A stretch of 64,000 nucleotides of DNA from Chaenocephalus aceratus (GCA_023974075.1 CM043800.1:30388452-30452451), one strand, 5' to 3'; counted from the first letter of the stretch, positions 12,660-26,154 are shown. The notes: a model not told the origin generated them from the sequence alone. Program-made: numbers and translations.

Positions 12660-15600
12660 AGACATCAGCGCGTCAGTGACTCAGTCAGATGCTGAAAGTT
12701 TAGGTGGAAGGATTTCAAATTTAAATAAGGTAAGATACGGTTGATTTATTACATTTATTTGTAATGAGAAAAAGAGAATAGTGAAGAAAAATGTTTTTAT
12801 TATAAGATGTTCAGCTGGTTTAAGAGATGATTTATGTATGTATTATGCAATTATTGCTGCTAATGCTAATGTTTTTGGTAGACAGACTTTGCGCCTTTGT
12901 GAATTAGATAATTAACTAACCGTTGTCTCAAATAAGCAACGAATCTCACACATAGTCTCAATTTATTTTTATTTTAAAGTTTAACCACAAAACACATCTC
13001 TAACGAGAATGTCTATATTTAGTTTCAGATGCTGTTTTATTCCGTCTAACCAGTGGCTGATAACAGTGGGTTTTCCCCATGGCTCTTAAACACCTGTTCT
13101 TATTGTTGCTGTGGGACCTCACTTTGATTCCCCATTTTGGTAAGTTTTCTTAACTTATTGTTATCTTACTCTTGTATTGACATATATTTCTCTCACAATA
13201 ATTTCATATATTTGAGATCAAGTTATTATTTGTCTCTTCTTCATTGTGTGTGTCTTGATGCTGCGGCCTTGCCCGACTTTTCCTTTAAAAACATTTCTGT
13301 AGTTCATTGAGATTTCCTTATAGAAACAAGTAATTAGACGTTTGTAGAGCATGCATTTTAAATTAAATAAATGCAATAATCATTGACCACACTTTCCTTT
13401 TTTGATGCAGTCTCGTCTATGTGCAATGTCAGCTGCACGACAGATTTTAAGGCCTCACTGAACTGTTCCTGCTTGGGCTCTGTGCCGCCATTCGCTGTCC
13501 TTCTCAATGTCACATGCAGGTACAGTACAAAATGTTAAGGGTCACTGATGATTCTGATTCATGTTAGTGCATTTCAAGTTTGTCAATTTATTGAATATAA
13601 ACAATACTATATCATATCAGATGGTCTATAGTCTGAGAGACAGCTGTTCATTTCCCCCTCTGAATTTGGTTTTAGATATTGGGCTTTTTTGGAATATCCA
13701 TGACATTTAGTTTAACCCTATGGCGTCAGTTGTTAAGTACCTTGCTTTGATATGATGGAAACACTTGTTGGACTGTTTATCTAAATAATCAATTTATCAC
13801 ATTGGCTGTCAGATAATTGAATTACTTGAGAAAATAATAATCAGATTGATCGATAATGATTCATAGGCAGTATGACCGCGAGAAATGCTCTGGGAGCTTA
13901 ACTGATTTAACACTGCGTTATCTGTTGCAGTTGTGACGACCTTGTGTTTCATGGCAGCTGTGAAGTCAAACCCCCTCAGTCCTGGTGCATAATACAATCA
14001 AAGGACATTGATGATGTTGCATACGTTGAAACCAAGTGTACCACGACAGTCAGTCAACAGGGTGATGATCGACTTTTAGTGAATGCCAGTGAGCCGTGGG
14101 GGCTGGCTGATGTGGGTAAGTTAAAAACACTATGTGATTTTGAAGATTCAGTGGTTTGCATTTCGCTGAACAGATAAGAAGATAACACAGAATTAAATAA
14201 AGGTCACAGTGACGTGTTGAGTGACATGTATGATGAAGTAGTTTTTGAAATATTTGTAGCATGAGAATTATTTACAGATTTAAGACATATTTAAATATTA
14301 TACATATTTATATATATATATTTAATACTACTTGAACATTACATTTGTATGTCTTTTTATATGTTTCTACTAGTTATTGTGCTTTTTATTATGTTTTTAA
14401 TTATTGTTTTATTATTTTACTCCCATTGTGTTATTTTATATTGTATTTATTGCCTCTACAGCACTTTGGTCAACTGAGGTTTTTTTTAAATGTGCTATAT
14501 AAATAAATAAAGATTGAGATTGAGATTATATTTAAGAGATATTTAATGTGTATTAAATATGAAAATTAGACATTTGAAGCGCTTTCTCTCCTGTTGAATA
14601 CTGCCACTTCTTCAGCTTTCGTTTGAATTACTATACATTAAACTATTTTCTGGTTTGTTCGAAGGTTTATACGAGTCAGAGATGACTATAGGCATACTTT
14701 GCAATCCTCACAATTGGCAGCAAACGCCCTCCCACCTGCATTACCCTCCAGATTAAGACAAACTATAAAATAATGCTCAGCTGCCACTCGTGGTGTAGAG
14801 CATTATTGGCAAACATTTTCAATTTCATAATATTCCCCTGTTCCCCCTGGGGCTTAACTTTCACAGTGAAACCTCCGCCTCCTGTCGGTGTCCAGGTGAC
14901 AAACACTGACGGATTCTACAACATCACCTGGCACCTCGTCAACAAAAAAGACTGTCTCACATACAGTGTGCGCATAAGAGAGAGCAAGAACTTGTCAAAG
15001 GTAATATGTGGGCAAAAATCCCAAAACAAAAACAACAGGCTGTTTATTATTGTCTGTGAAGAAAAAATAAGTTATATTCTTTATTCCCTTCTTACAGGAT
15101 CCAGTTTACTCCCTTTCAGCGGGACCACAAAGGTTCTTCCTGTTAGACAGTGAGAGGCTCCAATCACATGTGCGCTATACTGTGGACATTCAGGCCAAAA
15201 TGTGTCCTGATAATTACTATCTTGGTCCTTGGAGTGAGTGGAGTTCCAGTGCAGAATGGAGAACTACAGGAACTTCAGAGATTAAAGGTAGAAGAGCCTG
15301 AAGCCATTCAAATAAAAAGACGTGTCTCAATATAAATCAGATTGATCAGACTGCCAGTCCCATAATGATACTTCATCATGTAAATATTTCAGAGAGTGTG
15401 AAAATAGTTTGCAATTAAATGTATTTTCTATGTTATATGTCCCTTACAGGAATGAATGAACAGTGGTGGTACATCTCCCTGCCTGTCATTGTTGTCCTTC
15501 TTGTGTTGCTGGGTTATTCCAAAAAATCGTGAGTACTGTAAACACTGAGTACTGTTACAAGGCCTCGAGCCATGGCGTCGTAAGTGCTGAGTTCCCAGCA

Positions 15601-18600
15601 GTGATCCACATGTCCATTTTTACCAAACTCAATACATTTTTATAATGTCAACCCCTCAACCACAAAAACTAAATTAATCTGTCGTCAAACTGGTCGTCTT
15701 TGACATTCTACTACTTGCATTTGGACAAACTTGCAGACATTAATACATTTGGACTGAACTATTATCATTACAGAATTAAAATAAACAAAGTGTGTTATAG
15801 GTTAACTGAATCAACACATAATTAAATCGGCAGTCATTACACAAAAAAAGAACTGAGCTGAGAGAAATCTTAAGGTCACAGCACTTTGTCTTCCAGTAAA
15901 TGATTAGCGAAGCTTCTCTCTGCTTCGATCAACATGTTCCTGGCATCACCTCCCACATGTAGAGAAACCACCGCTGTGCTTCATGCAACACATTGCACCA
16001 AAATGGCTAGCAGACATAGGAAGTCATGCATAGAATCAGAGAGCTGAAAACACATCACAGTCACATGAAGAAAAAACATAAGCTTGAACAAATAAATGAA
16101 CTTGCATTTTTGTTTCCATCTTTGATAGAGGATACTATAAGATGATGAGAGCAATAATTCAACTGTGGTTCTGTTTAATGCACTGCTTACATAAACTATT
16201 TGTAATTAATCTAATTAGTTGCAGCAGTACAGGCGTCCTGATCACTTTGCAGACGTGTGATATTTAGATTTTGCTTCAAGTGTTCTAGAAGCTCATTTTA
16301 GAGGCCGCACTTTGTGGTACATTCGATATATATTGTGTTATACTTAGAAGCGTTTTCTTATATTTACCCAACTACTTTCATATCAATGAAGGATGAAAAA
16401 ATACTAAAAACACATTTTAATGAATTAGCAATGTAAGCCACACCCTCTAAAATGAAATTAGAAATTCTGTATTTGTCCTGCAACGGAGAAATGTACATGA
16501 TGGTGCAGATAAAGTGAGGAAAAAAAAAAAAATGGCTAATGCAAATGTTAATAATAGCACAATAAGTAAATAAACAAAAACAAAATAGCAGATATGTACA
16601 CCATGGTAAAAAAAAAAGTAGCAGTATATTAGTGACCATATTGGTATTGAATCAAAGCGCTAGCTGGTACTGTAGGCCAATTGTAAACTGAGAGACATTT
16701 TTTAAATCAACACCTCTTTAAAAAAATCTCAGTAAAAACATTATGACCTGAAGGTGCAACAAAAAAACACAAACAAGGCAAGATTTTACATCAACATTAT
16801 TTCCACTGTATTAATTGTATCCATTTAGATTATTAGTGATCATGGAGGCCAATAAAATCCCAAAATGCACAGCACTTTGTTTAATTAAAGTCATTAGCTA
16901 GTCAATTAACGTCATTTCTTGCCTCACTTTTTAAATGCTAACGGCGAGTGGGAGAAAAGTTACTTTTGAAAGGCTAAAAGCAGACAAACATGGATTGAAG
17001 AAGAATCTTTTGTTAAATCAAAACATTTTGTGAATTTAATCTATCTTTTCAATATATTTAGACTTTAGGACTTTGCATTGAGTTGTTGGAAATTTTTGGA
17101 TCACACAAGCTAGATATAACCCTTCCTAGCCACCACTTGAATCTGCCCTCACATACTGAAAACAAAATGAGCTCATCAAAAGTGACAGAAATTCAGAAAT
17201 CATTTCATATTTGTTTCAGGTGGTGGCAGAAAAAACTCCAGCAGATTGTATTCATCCCCAAAGCAGATGAGTTTTTCAAGCCACTCGACCTCAGCTATGG
17301 AGGGAACTTCAAGGTGAGAGAAAACAAAACTAACTGGACTGTGTGTGTAGTTTCCAAAATACCCAGCAGGTGTTGCCCTACGTTTTTTTTTTTTAGCACA
17401 TCTGGACCGTGCTTGATGGGACTTTCCCTTGACTTCACATGTAAGGCCTTTATGGTTTGAATGACTCAGTGTGCAGGGGCTTCAAGAGGCCATTTGTTTC
17501 CCTGTCTGTCTGATATGCTGTGGGTTGATATCTGTGTATCACAGCCTGTTTCACCCCAGTGGAAAATACCCCTGGTGCACTCTGTCAGTCTAAAAAAGGC
17601 CTATTTTCCACCTGCTTGGGGCACAGAGGGAGAATTATGTGGGTTATAATTGTTATTGTTAAGCTTACCTTTTAACCATTATCTTTTCCATCACCTTATG
17701 TAAATATATATTTCCTATCTTTTAACACCCAAAGAAAGACTGATTGTTATTTTCTATGAAAAACTGTATCTTCTATGTTCTACAAAACGTCACTGCACAT
17801 GTTTTTACTCAAACCTTACTATTTAAAAGAAACACACATTACTCATTGCATGTGTTACTGTTACTCAGTTACATTTTTTATAAAAAATGTACTTTACAAA
17901 CTATTCAAGTTTGATACACAGTATCAACAGTGGTATTATTATTATCATCAGGGGTGTGCCAGAGATGTTGTTTGGTATCATACTGTATCTTAATATTTGG
18001 AAGTAACTTTTAAGTAATCTTTTCCTGGAATTAAAGACCTACAGTATATTCACACTTGTATACTGAACTCATCTCACAGTTTAGGTTGAGTGGAAAGAAC
18101 AATAAATGCCTCTAGTGTCACCTGTGCCATCATCATGTTCCTATATGATTTATTGAGTGTTGTTTAAATACCGTATCTTTATCGTCACCCCTGTAATATC
18201 ATCCAATGTGTATTGGAGTATTCTGCTTGTAGTGTCACGTTGTTACTACGTCTAGTTCCAAACACGAGTTTAAAATCTGAGTGCAGTTACAAGCATTGGT
18301 CAGCAGAATGCGCTACTGCATCAAATAAACATAGAAACCATGCTTTGAGAGAGGAAGTACTGAAAGGGAGAGGTAGCTTTTGTAGCCTTTTAAAAGTGCT
18401 TAAATGAGCCTTATGAGGACAAAGTTCTGCTTTCATTTGAATCAATTTCAAATACTTTGTCCTGAAATGGGGTAAGGCAAGCTTGTTTAAAACAGAAGAT
18501 TAGTAAATAAAAACATAATAATACATCAGTGTTTCCCACAGATCTGAAATATACGTGGGCGGGTGGTGACTGCGGGTGGGGGGGGGCACTGCACTGTCAG

Positions 18601-21600
18601 AGCACTTCATCCTTCTGGGATTTCATGAAGAACAGCTCCAACGCCTGTGTGTATGGGAACACCTCTGGTGCTGGTCCATTAACTGCCAGTGTTTCCCACA
18701 GATCTGTTTCCCACATATCTGAAATATACTTGGGGGGGTGGTGGTAGCGGGGGTGTGTCTGTGCTCCTGAATCAGCCTCTCCTGTCTCCCTCCTCTCCTC
18801 TTATTTGAGGCAGCAGCAAAGACTAGTTTTCTCTCAACAAGTTTTAAAAGTGTATCTTACCTTTTTTCACCCAGTTAACTTTTTATTTATTTATTCATGC
18901 ATATTTTACTGATCGCATTACATTCATTTAGCTGACGCTTTTATCCAAAGCGACTTATAATGACCGATTACAGGGACATTCTCCCTGGAGTAACTAAGGG
19001 CTAAGTGCCTTACTCAAGGGCACACTAGTGGTGGTGTTCCTCGCGGGATTTGAACTCACAGCCTTCCGATCTTCAGCCCACCTCCCTATCCATTAGACCA
19101 ATCACTACCCTCTCAAATGGAAATATGTGTTTACATAACTGGTGACCACACCGTTTGAGACCCACTGAGAACTTAGACTAAGTTAACTATCTAAACACTC
19201 AGAGAGTCCTTTACCTCACCTGAGCTGAGCTTATCCCGAGCTTGAATGACACACAGAGACCAATCAAGGGCTTTGATTTATGATCTGTATGACAGTGGCC
19301 ATGTCGGCAGGCCACATCATGTGGACAGCCAGTCACCCTGTGTGAGGCAGGCCACTTAACAGGCCAGAAGGAGGCGAGATCAGTGCAAGGTAGCGAGGGA
19401 TCATTGTCCACAAGTTAATCGATCGCAGTTGGCGTCGTGGTCACGGACGAATAAAAAAAAAAATTATTAAAAAAAAAATTATTAAAAAATTATTTAAAAA
19501 AAAACCTAAATGGGTCGCGAAATATACTTGGGCGGCCGTTAATATACCTGGGCGGCCCGCCCAAGTATAGTCTATGTGTGGGAAACCCTAAATATAGTAA
19601 TATGGTATGGAACAATATGTGAAATTAGATATTGTCTGTGGCACAAAGGCAAATTATGTCAGAAAGGGCAAGTGAATTAAATTAAATTATTACATGGAGT
19701 AAATAAATTGGCTTCTTTTACCTGGGCTGTTCACACATGTCTTTTTTTGAGGAATTTAGTGGAAATAAGACAAAATGAAAAGGAATAAGATGTTGACAGT
19801 AATCTGCAGTCCACTTTTGGTCCACAATTTTGAGAGGAATACAAATGTAGGCCCCAGTGTTTGGACCTAAAAATCATTCTTTCTTGCGTTTGACACCGTT
19901 GATCATCGCATTTTAAAGCAGAGGCTACTCAGTATTGGCATATCCAGCAATGCAGTGGGGTGGTTTGTGAACTACCTCTCTGAAAGGTCCCAATGTGTTC
20001 ATTTTGATGGACTGTCTTCTGAATGGTTAAACATTTCTAATGGTGTACCACAAGGTTCTGTTTTAGGACCACTTTTATTCTCCATATATATTAACAGTGT
20101 AGGTGATAATGTGGATGAAGCTACTTTACATTTTTATGCGGATGATACTGTGATGTACTGTGCAGGTCCCTCCATTAAAGAGGCTGTTGTTAAATTACAA
20201 GCTGTTTTTAACACTATTCAGACTCAGCTCTCTGAATTAAAGCTTCTTTTAAATGTGGATAAAACCAAGGTAATGCTCTTTTCAAAAGCTAAAAAGACAC
20301 CAGAGCCTGTTTTAGATATTGTAACTACGCAAGGAACAACACTTGAAGCTGTTGCCTGTTACAAATACCTTGGTATCTGGCTTGATGATTGTCTCTCTTT
20401 TAAACTTCATGTCAATAACCTGCTTAAAAAACTGAGGGTTAGGCTAGGTTTCTTTTTCAGAAACAAGTCCTGTTTCTCATTTGAAGCCAGGAAAAGGCTA
20501 GTCACTGTGACCTTTTTACCTGTGCTGGACTATGGGGATCTGATTGTATATGAATGCACCTGCCAATTACCTGAGCAAATTGGATGCTGCGTATCACAGT
20601 GCTCTGAGATTTGTCACAAATTGTAAAGCGCTTACACATCACTGTACCCTGTATACCAAGGCAGGTTTACCATCACTCTCTGTACGGAGGCGCAGTCATT
20701 GGTACACGTTTATCTATAAAGCTTTGTTGGGTAAACTCCCGTATTATTTCTGCTCTCTGATAACACAGAGAGTTGCAAGCAGCTATTGTCTGAGGTCACA
20801 TGATGTAGTCTTGTTAGATGTGCCAAGAGCAAGGACTGTCTTAGGTAAGACAGCTTTTATGTGCGCAGCTCCACTTGCTTGGAACAATCTTCAGCAAGAA
20901 TTGAAACTGAGCAATTTCATTCCTCTGTATGTTTTTAAAGCTAGGCTAAATGAAATGCTTACTGATACAATGGGCACTTGTAAATGTCTATAACTATGTA
21001 TCCTGTAAATATAATGTATGATGTCCTTTATTGTTTTATGTTTCATGTGGAACCTATATGCTGCAGGTCTCCCTTGAAAAAGAGATCTATGATCTCAATG
21101 GGACCAATCTGGTTAAATAAAGGTTTGAAATGAAATGAATTCTTTAAATACAGATAGTGCGCTAGAATGTGAATATTGCACTCTCAAATTCATCAAACTG
21201 TTGAATTTCCCAAAACGCACTTATACATCATCCTAAATCTGTAACTGTGTATTACTGACAGTGAAACAACATTATATTGGTCTGCGGTGTGTAGTGCTTT
21301 GACAGCTTTGAAGTATAATGCTTTTTACTCTTAAAAGATGCTGTGCATGTATATATATATACACACGTATATTTATATATATAATCCCTCTATATCAAAT
21401 CTTCAAGATCTCTGCAAAAAACTGAACTCGCCCTTTTGTTCTAGTTTGACTGCACTATCTCAGTCTTGTGGTGCAGACTGCTTACCTTCCAGAGATGCTG
21501 TTGAGCTCTGTAGCTCAGGATGTGGTGGCTTTTGCATATGAAAACGGAGTCATGCTTATCTGGTCATCACTTTGCTGAATGGAGACTATATATGGCTGCA

Positions 21601-23382
21601 GAAAGTTAACAGAGTTGTGGGGAGAGTCACATACAATATACATTAAAGTCAAAATCACAATTGTACCTACTTAACTGATTGCAAAACATAAAATGGTCTC
21701 TTTTCATAATGGAGTGAATCATTGCAATATGTCCACATCATTTTCACATCTGGACTCACTGAAAATACTCCTGTTTATTGCTTGAAATATAAATATCTTC
21801 AGTGTAAATCAAGAACGTTTAATTATTATAAAAACCGTGTTGAAACAAGACAACATTTCAGACACTAACTGATGTTCTCACTTCAGACAACCCGAGAAAT
21901 ATTTTCCTATACTTCAGCATCCCGTTGTGTCCGTACCGGCCTAATTATTAGATGTATATGATCCTTCATCATAGTAGCTTAATGTTCTGATGTATCCTGC
22001 TGAACACTGTGAAATCATCCGTTAATAAATACATTTAGGTACTTGCCCGAGTGTCCCACACTTCAAACAAGCAGAAAGAGTGGTAAAAAAAGTGATTAGA
22101 TAAGGAGTAGGTTATTTCCATTTATGAGGTATAAAGTTGCCCTCATGCACTTTAAAGACAAGTTTTTTTTATCAAAGCGCGTCACAAGTGTGTCATTTCC
22201 TCTCTTGCAGCGAGATCGAAGGGAAGATCAGAACCATTCTCGTCTCTCTAGGGTTTAAAGATCCCCTCCATGTTCTTATGTTGCCTAATATATCCTTGAC
22301 TACACCAACGTGTATCTGAGTAAAGTCTATTATAAGAGAGATGTTCACACATTATTCACATTATTCTGAAGGGCAGATCAGAGATCACAGAAAGCAAGAG
22401 TTTTATAGCAGTGAAATTGACTGTTTTTGATGTAGCTTCCTTCCATTCCTTCCAAAATATACTATTGTCTGTTACACAACCACTAACATAATGTCAGCTT
22501 CCATTGGCAAGCTAACAAACTACATCAAATAAAATAAATATGCTGACTACACTAACCAATATACAACCGCTAGCCCCTGTTTTTCAAAATCAATGTTCTA
22601 TTTTTCTTTAATTGTTGCAGGAGTGGGTGAAGCCTGTCTTCAGCGAGTGTGATTACGTGAGGATCAACTCTCATGCTCAGATGATTAGTGAGAAGCAGCC
22701 CAAAGTCCTTCAGTGGAACAACGAGAAGCAAAGTAACAGGGAGGGCAACGGGATGAATGGAGGTGTTGATCTCTTCCACATGCTGCAGCCAAACAGCGAC
22801 TCGCTGCTGTTCTTCCAGGACGGAGGCAGTTCACAGGGCGCCGGTCACTCCACAGGACACGTCTCCATCCATACTGTAACGCTGTCTGGAGAAGAAGAGT
22901 TTGAGCAGGAAGGGGTGTCACAGAGCTCAGTCAACACCTTCAGAAGTTACCAAGATGGAGAACATATCGGTTCATTTGAGGGGGACAACAGAGAACAAGC
23001 TCGATATGATTTTGAAGAACATCATAGGCAAAGTGGGTTATTACCACAACATGGAATATCTAATGACTTATTAGAGGAAAATAGAAACTTTCAGCCGCCT
23101 GCTCAGATTATTGAACCAGAGAGGGTATCACTGGTCTCGTTCGCCTCAAACGAGCAGTCAGAAGATGGCTACCCTCGCATGGACCTGGACACTATTGACA
23201 GTGGATTTGGAGAGTGCAGCAGTCCTGGAGCCTCAGACTCAAACATGGCAGAGCAGATGGACTCTGAATTGTTTCATGATCACAACAGCTCCAATTCTAA
23301 CTATGTCAAACAGTGGATGATATGTGGCTCTATACAAGAAGGCTCCAGCAACTCGGAGAACGAACTTCACGAAACACAGTGA
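12660..23382 (+). CDS. il21r: Interleukin-21 receptor (class I cytokine receptor)
   Basis: Cell-surface receptor chain that should pair with the common gamma chain and signal through JAK1/JAK3 and STATs. A noncoding exon ends at the donor at 12730. Coding exons are 13079-13139, 13411-13519, 13931-14115, 14867-15000, 15098-15287, 15450-15528, 17220-17313 and 22621-23382, all with GT-AG borders and consistent phases. They give 537 aa; human IL21R is 538 aa. A signal peptide begins MALKHLFLLLLW. Two fibronectin-III modules follow, with WSEWS at residues 208-212, and the membrane helix is at about 233-249. Box 1 is the IPKADEFFKPL segment, ending GGNFK. The tail repeats human IL21R landmarks: VSIHTVT, DLDTIDSGF and, near the end, NYVKQW. 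Tyr512 in YVKQ matches human Tyr510, the STAT1/3 docking site. No frame break was seen. Identification is firm; transcription start and 3' end are not defined. Confidence 0.93.
14440..14535 (+). repeat. LINE/SINE 3' tail in il21r intron
   Basis: The sequence gcactttggtcaactgagg followed by aaatgtgctatataaataaa and a short gattga repeat is the typical 3' end of an abundant fish retroposon. Only the tail is present. It sits in the intron between the exons at 13931 and 14867. Confidence 0.55.
15529..17219. other. il21r intron before the box 1 exon
   Basis: 1.7 kb intron between the transmembrane and box 1 exons. It is AT-rich, with poly-A runs near 16518-16531 and 16608-16616. No other gene or clear transposon was seen. 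Confidence 0.5.
18527..19590. mobile_element. hAT-like element with duplicated left end and nested SINE
   Basis: The left end cagtgtttcccacagatctg occurs at 18527 and again at 18687, so the terminal 160 bp is tandemly duplicated. The right end is the inverted form, with ccaagtatagtctatgtgtgggaaaccct ending near 19590. Both ends carry the same cttgggcgg-type subterminal sequence. No transposase frame is present. A tRNA-like repeat is inserted at 18915-19110, and a poly-A/TTA tract lies at 19445-19505. No exact 8-bp target duplication was found, so the boundaries are approximate. Confidence 0.6.
18915..19110. repeat. Fish SINE-like repeat with tRNA-like motif
   Basis: Contains the common fish words gacgcttttatccaaagcga and, 100 bp on, gggatttgaactcacagcct, which resembles a reversed tRNA T-arm and acceptor region. 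It is nested in the hAT-like element. A shorter relative lies at 26587-26655. It is a repeat and not a functional tRNA gene, because no complete cloverleaf could be read. Confidence 0.6.
19884..21137 (+). mobile_element. 5'-truncated LINE of L2/CR1 type
   Basis: The reverse-transcriptase frame opens near 19884 with FDTVDHRILKQRLLSIG. It continues with NGVPQGSVLGPLLFSIYIN (motif B region), FYADDTVMYC (catalytic YADD at about 20136-20150) and CYKYLGIWLD (thumb). A frameshift or stop near 20600 separates it from a second frame (20544-20993) carrying the C-terminal region. The 3' end has the typical ttgaaaaagagatc ... ggttaaataaaggtttgaaatgaaa tail to about 21137. No endonuclease part is present. 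It lies in sense orientation in the last il21r intron. Confidence 0.85.
21345..21385. repeat. TA/CA microsatellite
   Basis: Alternating gtatatatatatacacacgt and tatttatatatata sequence in the last il21r intron. Confidence 0.85.
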
Positions 23383-23439
23383 TTGGTCCGCTGATTTACT
23401 GCCATCATCACTGTGGGACATGTATTCAACCCTTAAATG

Positions 23440-24842
23440 TTTTCTGTATGTCTTTATGTCTTGTGTCTTTATTAGGATCCCCATTAGCACTAGAATGAGC
23501 ATTGGCTATTCTTCCTGGGGTCCTCACACACACAAAACATACATACAACAAAATTAAAACAAAACAAAACAGCTCATAATTTCATGGAATTTTACAGTGC
23601 TGTATTAAATGAAAACTAAAATGGTCATCCAATTATCGCCATCCTAAGGCACAAAAGTAAATACAAATAAGTGTACATAATAATATATGCATACATTGCC
23701 ACAGGCACAGTTAAAATGTACTTTATAATACTTAAAAAAATGTTTAGGAACCTTTTGAAATGTACTTGAGAATGTTCCCGAATGATATGGATGGGTAAAG
23801 AGTTCCAGCTGACCATGGCTCTGTACATGACTGTTTTCTGTCCCTTATTTGATTTAGATGTGGGTAATACAAACCTTCCTTCTATTGTATGTCGTGTTTG
23901 ATAGTTATGTTGAGCATACTGCGCTATAAACCTTTGTGATAATATATGTGGTGAGTGAGTCACTGTAATATTTCTGACAAAATGTAACAAAATATAATTA
24001 GACCTCTGTCTGACACCATTTCAGTGTATCCAGCATTTCAGTGACTGTGGTTCTGTAGGAACACTGCAGTGCACATCGTGCTGCCTTATTTTGTGCTACT
24101 TGTAGTTTGTTTAAATCTTTTTCTGCAGCACTAGACCATATAACCAAACAATAATCAAGCTGTGACAGAACCAAAGCATCCAGAACTTGTCTACTGACAT
24201 CTATTGGCAAATATTTTACAATTATTTTTACAAGTGACACACCCCTTCCCATTTTTACAACATTATCAATTTGTTTAGACCAAGATAATTTATGATCCAG
24301 GGTTATACCTAGCAATTTTGTCTCCTTGACCTGTTCAATTTGAATATTGTTTAAATGTAGTTGCAATTTTGGTTCACCTTTTAACTGATGATTTGATCCT
24401 ATTAATAAAGATTTTGTTTTTCCAGCATTAAGTACTAACTTACTATTTATGACCCACTCTGATATCAGTTGTAGATCTTTATTCATAACATTTGTCAACT
24501 CTATGTCGATGCTGCATAATATATTGTTGAGTCATCTGCATACATTACAATTTTGGCTTTTTCTAACACTAATGGTAGGTCATTTGTAAAAATAGAAAAT
24601 AAAAGTGGTCCCAAACAACTACCCCGAGGTGCTCCACAAGTGACTGTCTTCATCTTTGACAGACTTCCATTGAAAAAAACAAACAGTTTGACTTCAATTT
24701 GTCAGGTAACTTTCTATCCACCTCAGCGTATCAGAATTAAAACCATATTGATCCAGCTTGTGTAACAACAAAGAATGGTCAATGACATCAAAAGCAGAAC
24801 TAAAATCAAGTAGTACTGCACCCACTAACTTCCTATTATCCT
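23440..24842 (-). mobile_element. Antisense 5'-truncated LINE next to il21r stop codon
   Basis: On the minus strand the frame begins near 24838 with SAFDVIDHSLLLHKLDQYGF. It passes through GAPRGSCLGPLLFSIFTND and a YADD box near 24540, then KETKLLGITLDHKLSWSKQI and LVLSQLDYCLVIWSS. It ends in a C-terminal frame containing YRAMVSWNSLP. Several stops and shifts break it. The 3' end (lowest coordinates) is gctaatggggatcctaataaa with a gacacaa-type tail. It begins only about 60 bp after the il21r stop codon, so it probably lies within or replaces the il21r 3' UTR. Confidence 0.85.
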
Positions 24843-24884
24843 GGGAGATGTATTAATCTGACAGGATATGTCGCTTTGTAAAAA

Positions 24885-25280
24885 TTAATGTTATAACAGT
24901 GTAATATGGGGGTAACGTTGGTGTAAAATGGATGTAATTTGGGTCTAATAACGGGTGCAATAACAGTAAAATCGCTATAACATGGGTATAATATGGGTAT
25001 AATATGGGTGTATAACAGGTGTTATAATATTGTAACATGGGTGTAATAATAGTGTAATATGGGAGTAATAAGAGTGAAATTACGGTGTTTATTTGGGGGT
25101 TATATTGCTGTAAAATGGGTGAGATATGGGTCTAATAACAGTGTAACATGGGCTTAGGGTGCGATGTTGGTGTAATTATGGTGTAAAATGGGTGTAATAA
25201 TCGATTAATATGGCTGTAATACAGGTGTATTAATGGTGTAATAGAGGTGTATTCATGTGTTATATGGATGTATATAGAGT
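24885..25280. repeat. Degenerate minisatellite, unit like gggtgtaataacagtgtaata
   Basis: About 25-30 variants of a 10-13 bp word (tgggtgtaata, cagtgtaata, tatgggtataa) are arranged head to tail with point changes and small indels. No coding potential. It abuts the truncated 5' end of the antisense LINE. Confidence 0.8.
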
Positions 25281-26150
25281 TTTAATATGGATGCAATGTA
25301 GAAAAATAGCAAGCAATAATCTTCAAAAATATTGAGTGCCCATTTAAGGTTTAAAAGATGGACATAATTGTTGACATTTCCATAAAATACACTTGATTTG
25401 AAGTAAATTGGCAGTATCAGCTCAGCATTTACTTCTGTATACTGTATCAGTTAGTTGTGAACTTTGTTCTTTGTATATAGTGTGTTTCTTAAAGAAAAAG
25501 AAGCCCCCCAGGTTAGACATTTTACATTTCCAAATACAATGAACTGATTTTCCCCTTTTTTTCTGCATCATTTAAAGTTATGTATTGCTTCTTTTATAAA
25601 GAAACACAATTTATTGATAGATCATAATAAAGCATCAAGAAAGAGAACATTTATTTGTGGGCACTCATAGATTCATAGATGTGTATTCAAAGTGCTGGAG
25701 GAAATGTTCTGTTTATTTTATCACTGTCTAAAGGAGCTTCATTTTCTCATTGTCTTGCATGCTTCATTCACACGCATGAATGTGGCCTTATCAAGATGTC
25801 AGATTATGTCTGTTTTTCTCGTGCATGCATTTTCTCACTAACCACTGTAACCATCTGTCCTGTTATTTTTGCAAAATCAGTAAAAAAAGCAAACTTGTAG
25901 CAAGTGTTCATTATCTGTAAAAAAAACAAGATTATTATTTCTCTGGCCTTTACCCCGTTCATCAGAAGGAAGTGGAAAAACACTGGCTTTGACAATCTAT
26001 TCTTGAATGTTAAGTTATGAAGAGAATATTTGCCTATTTGTTGTTGTTTTTATTACCACATGTCATGTTTCAGATGTATATAGTTAATTCACGTACACTA
26101 TGGTGGAGTATTTTCGTAATTCAACTCAGGAAAGATTATTATTTATTATA
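25281..26150. other. Intergenic, nothing recognised
   Basis: AT-rich sequence. An AATAAA at 25626-25631 could be a distal il21r polyadenylation signal if transcription passes through the antisense LINE, but nothing else supports this. Confidence 0.35.
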
Positions 26151-26154
26151 GGCA

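Noticed and set aside
19020..19075. Functional tRNA gene suggested by a gggatttgaactc motif
   Set aside because: Only a T-arm-like part is present and it lies inside a dispersed repeat; no cloverleaf could be built.
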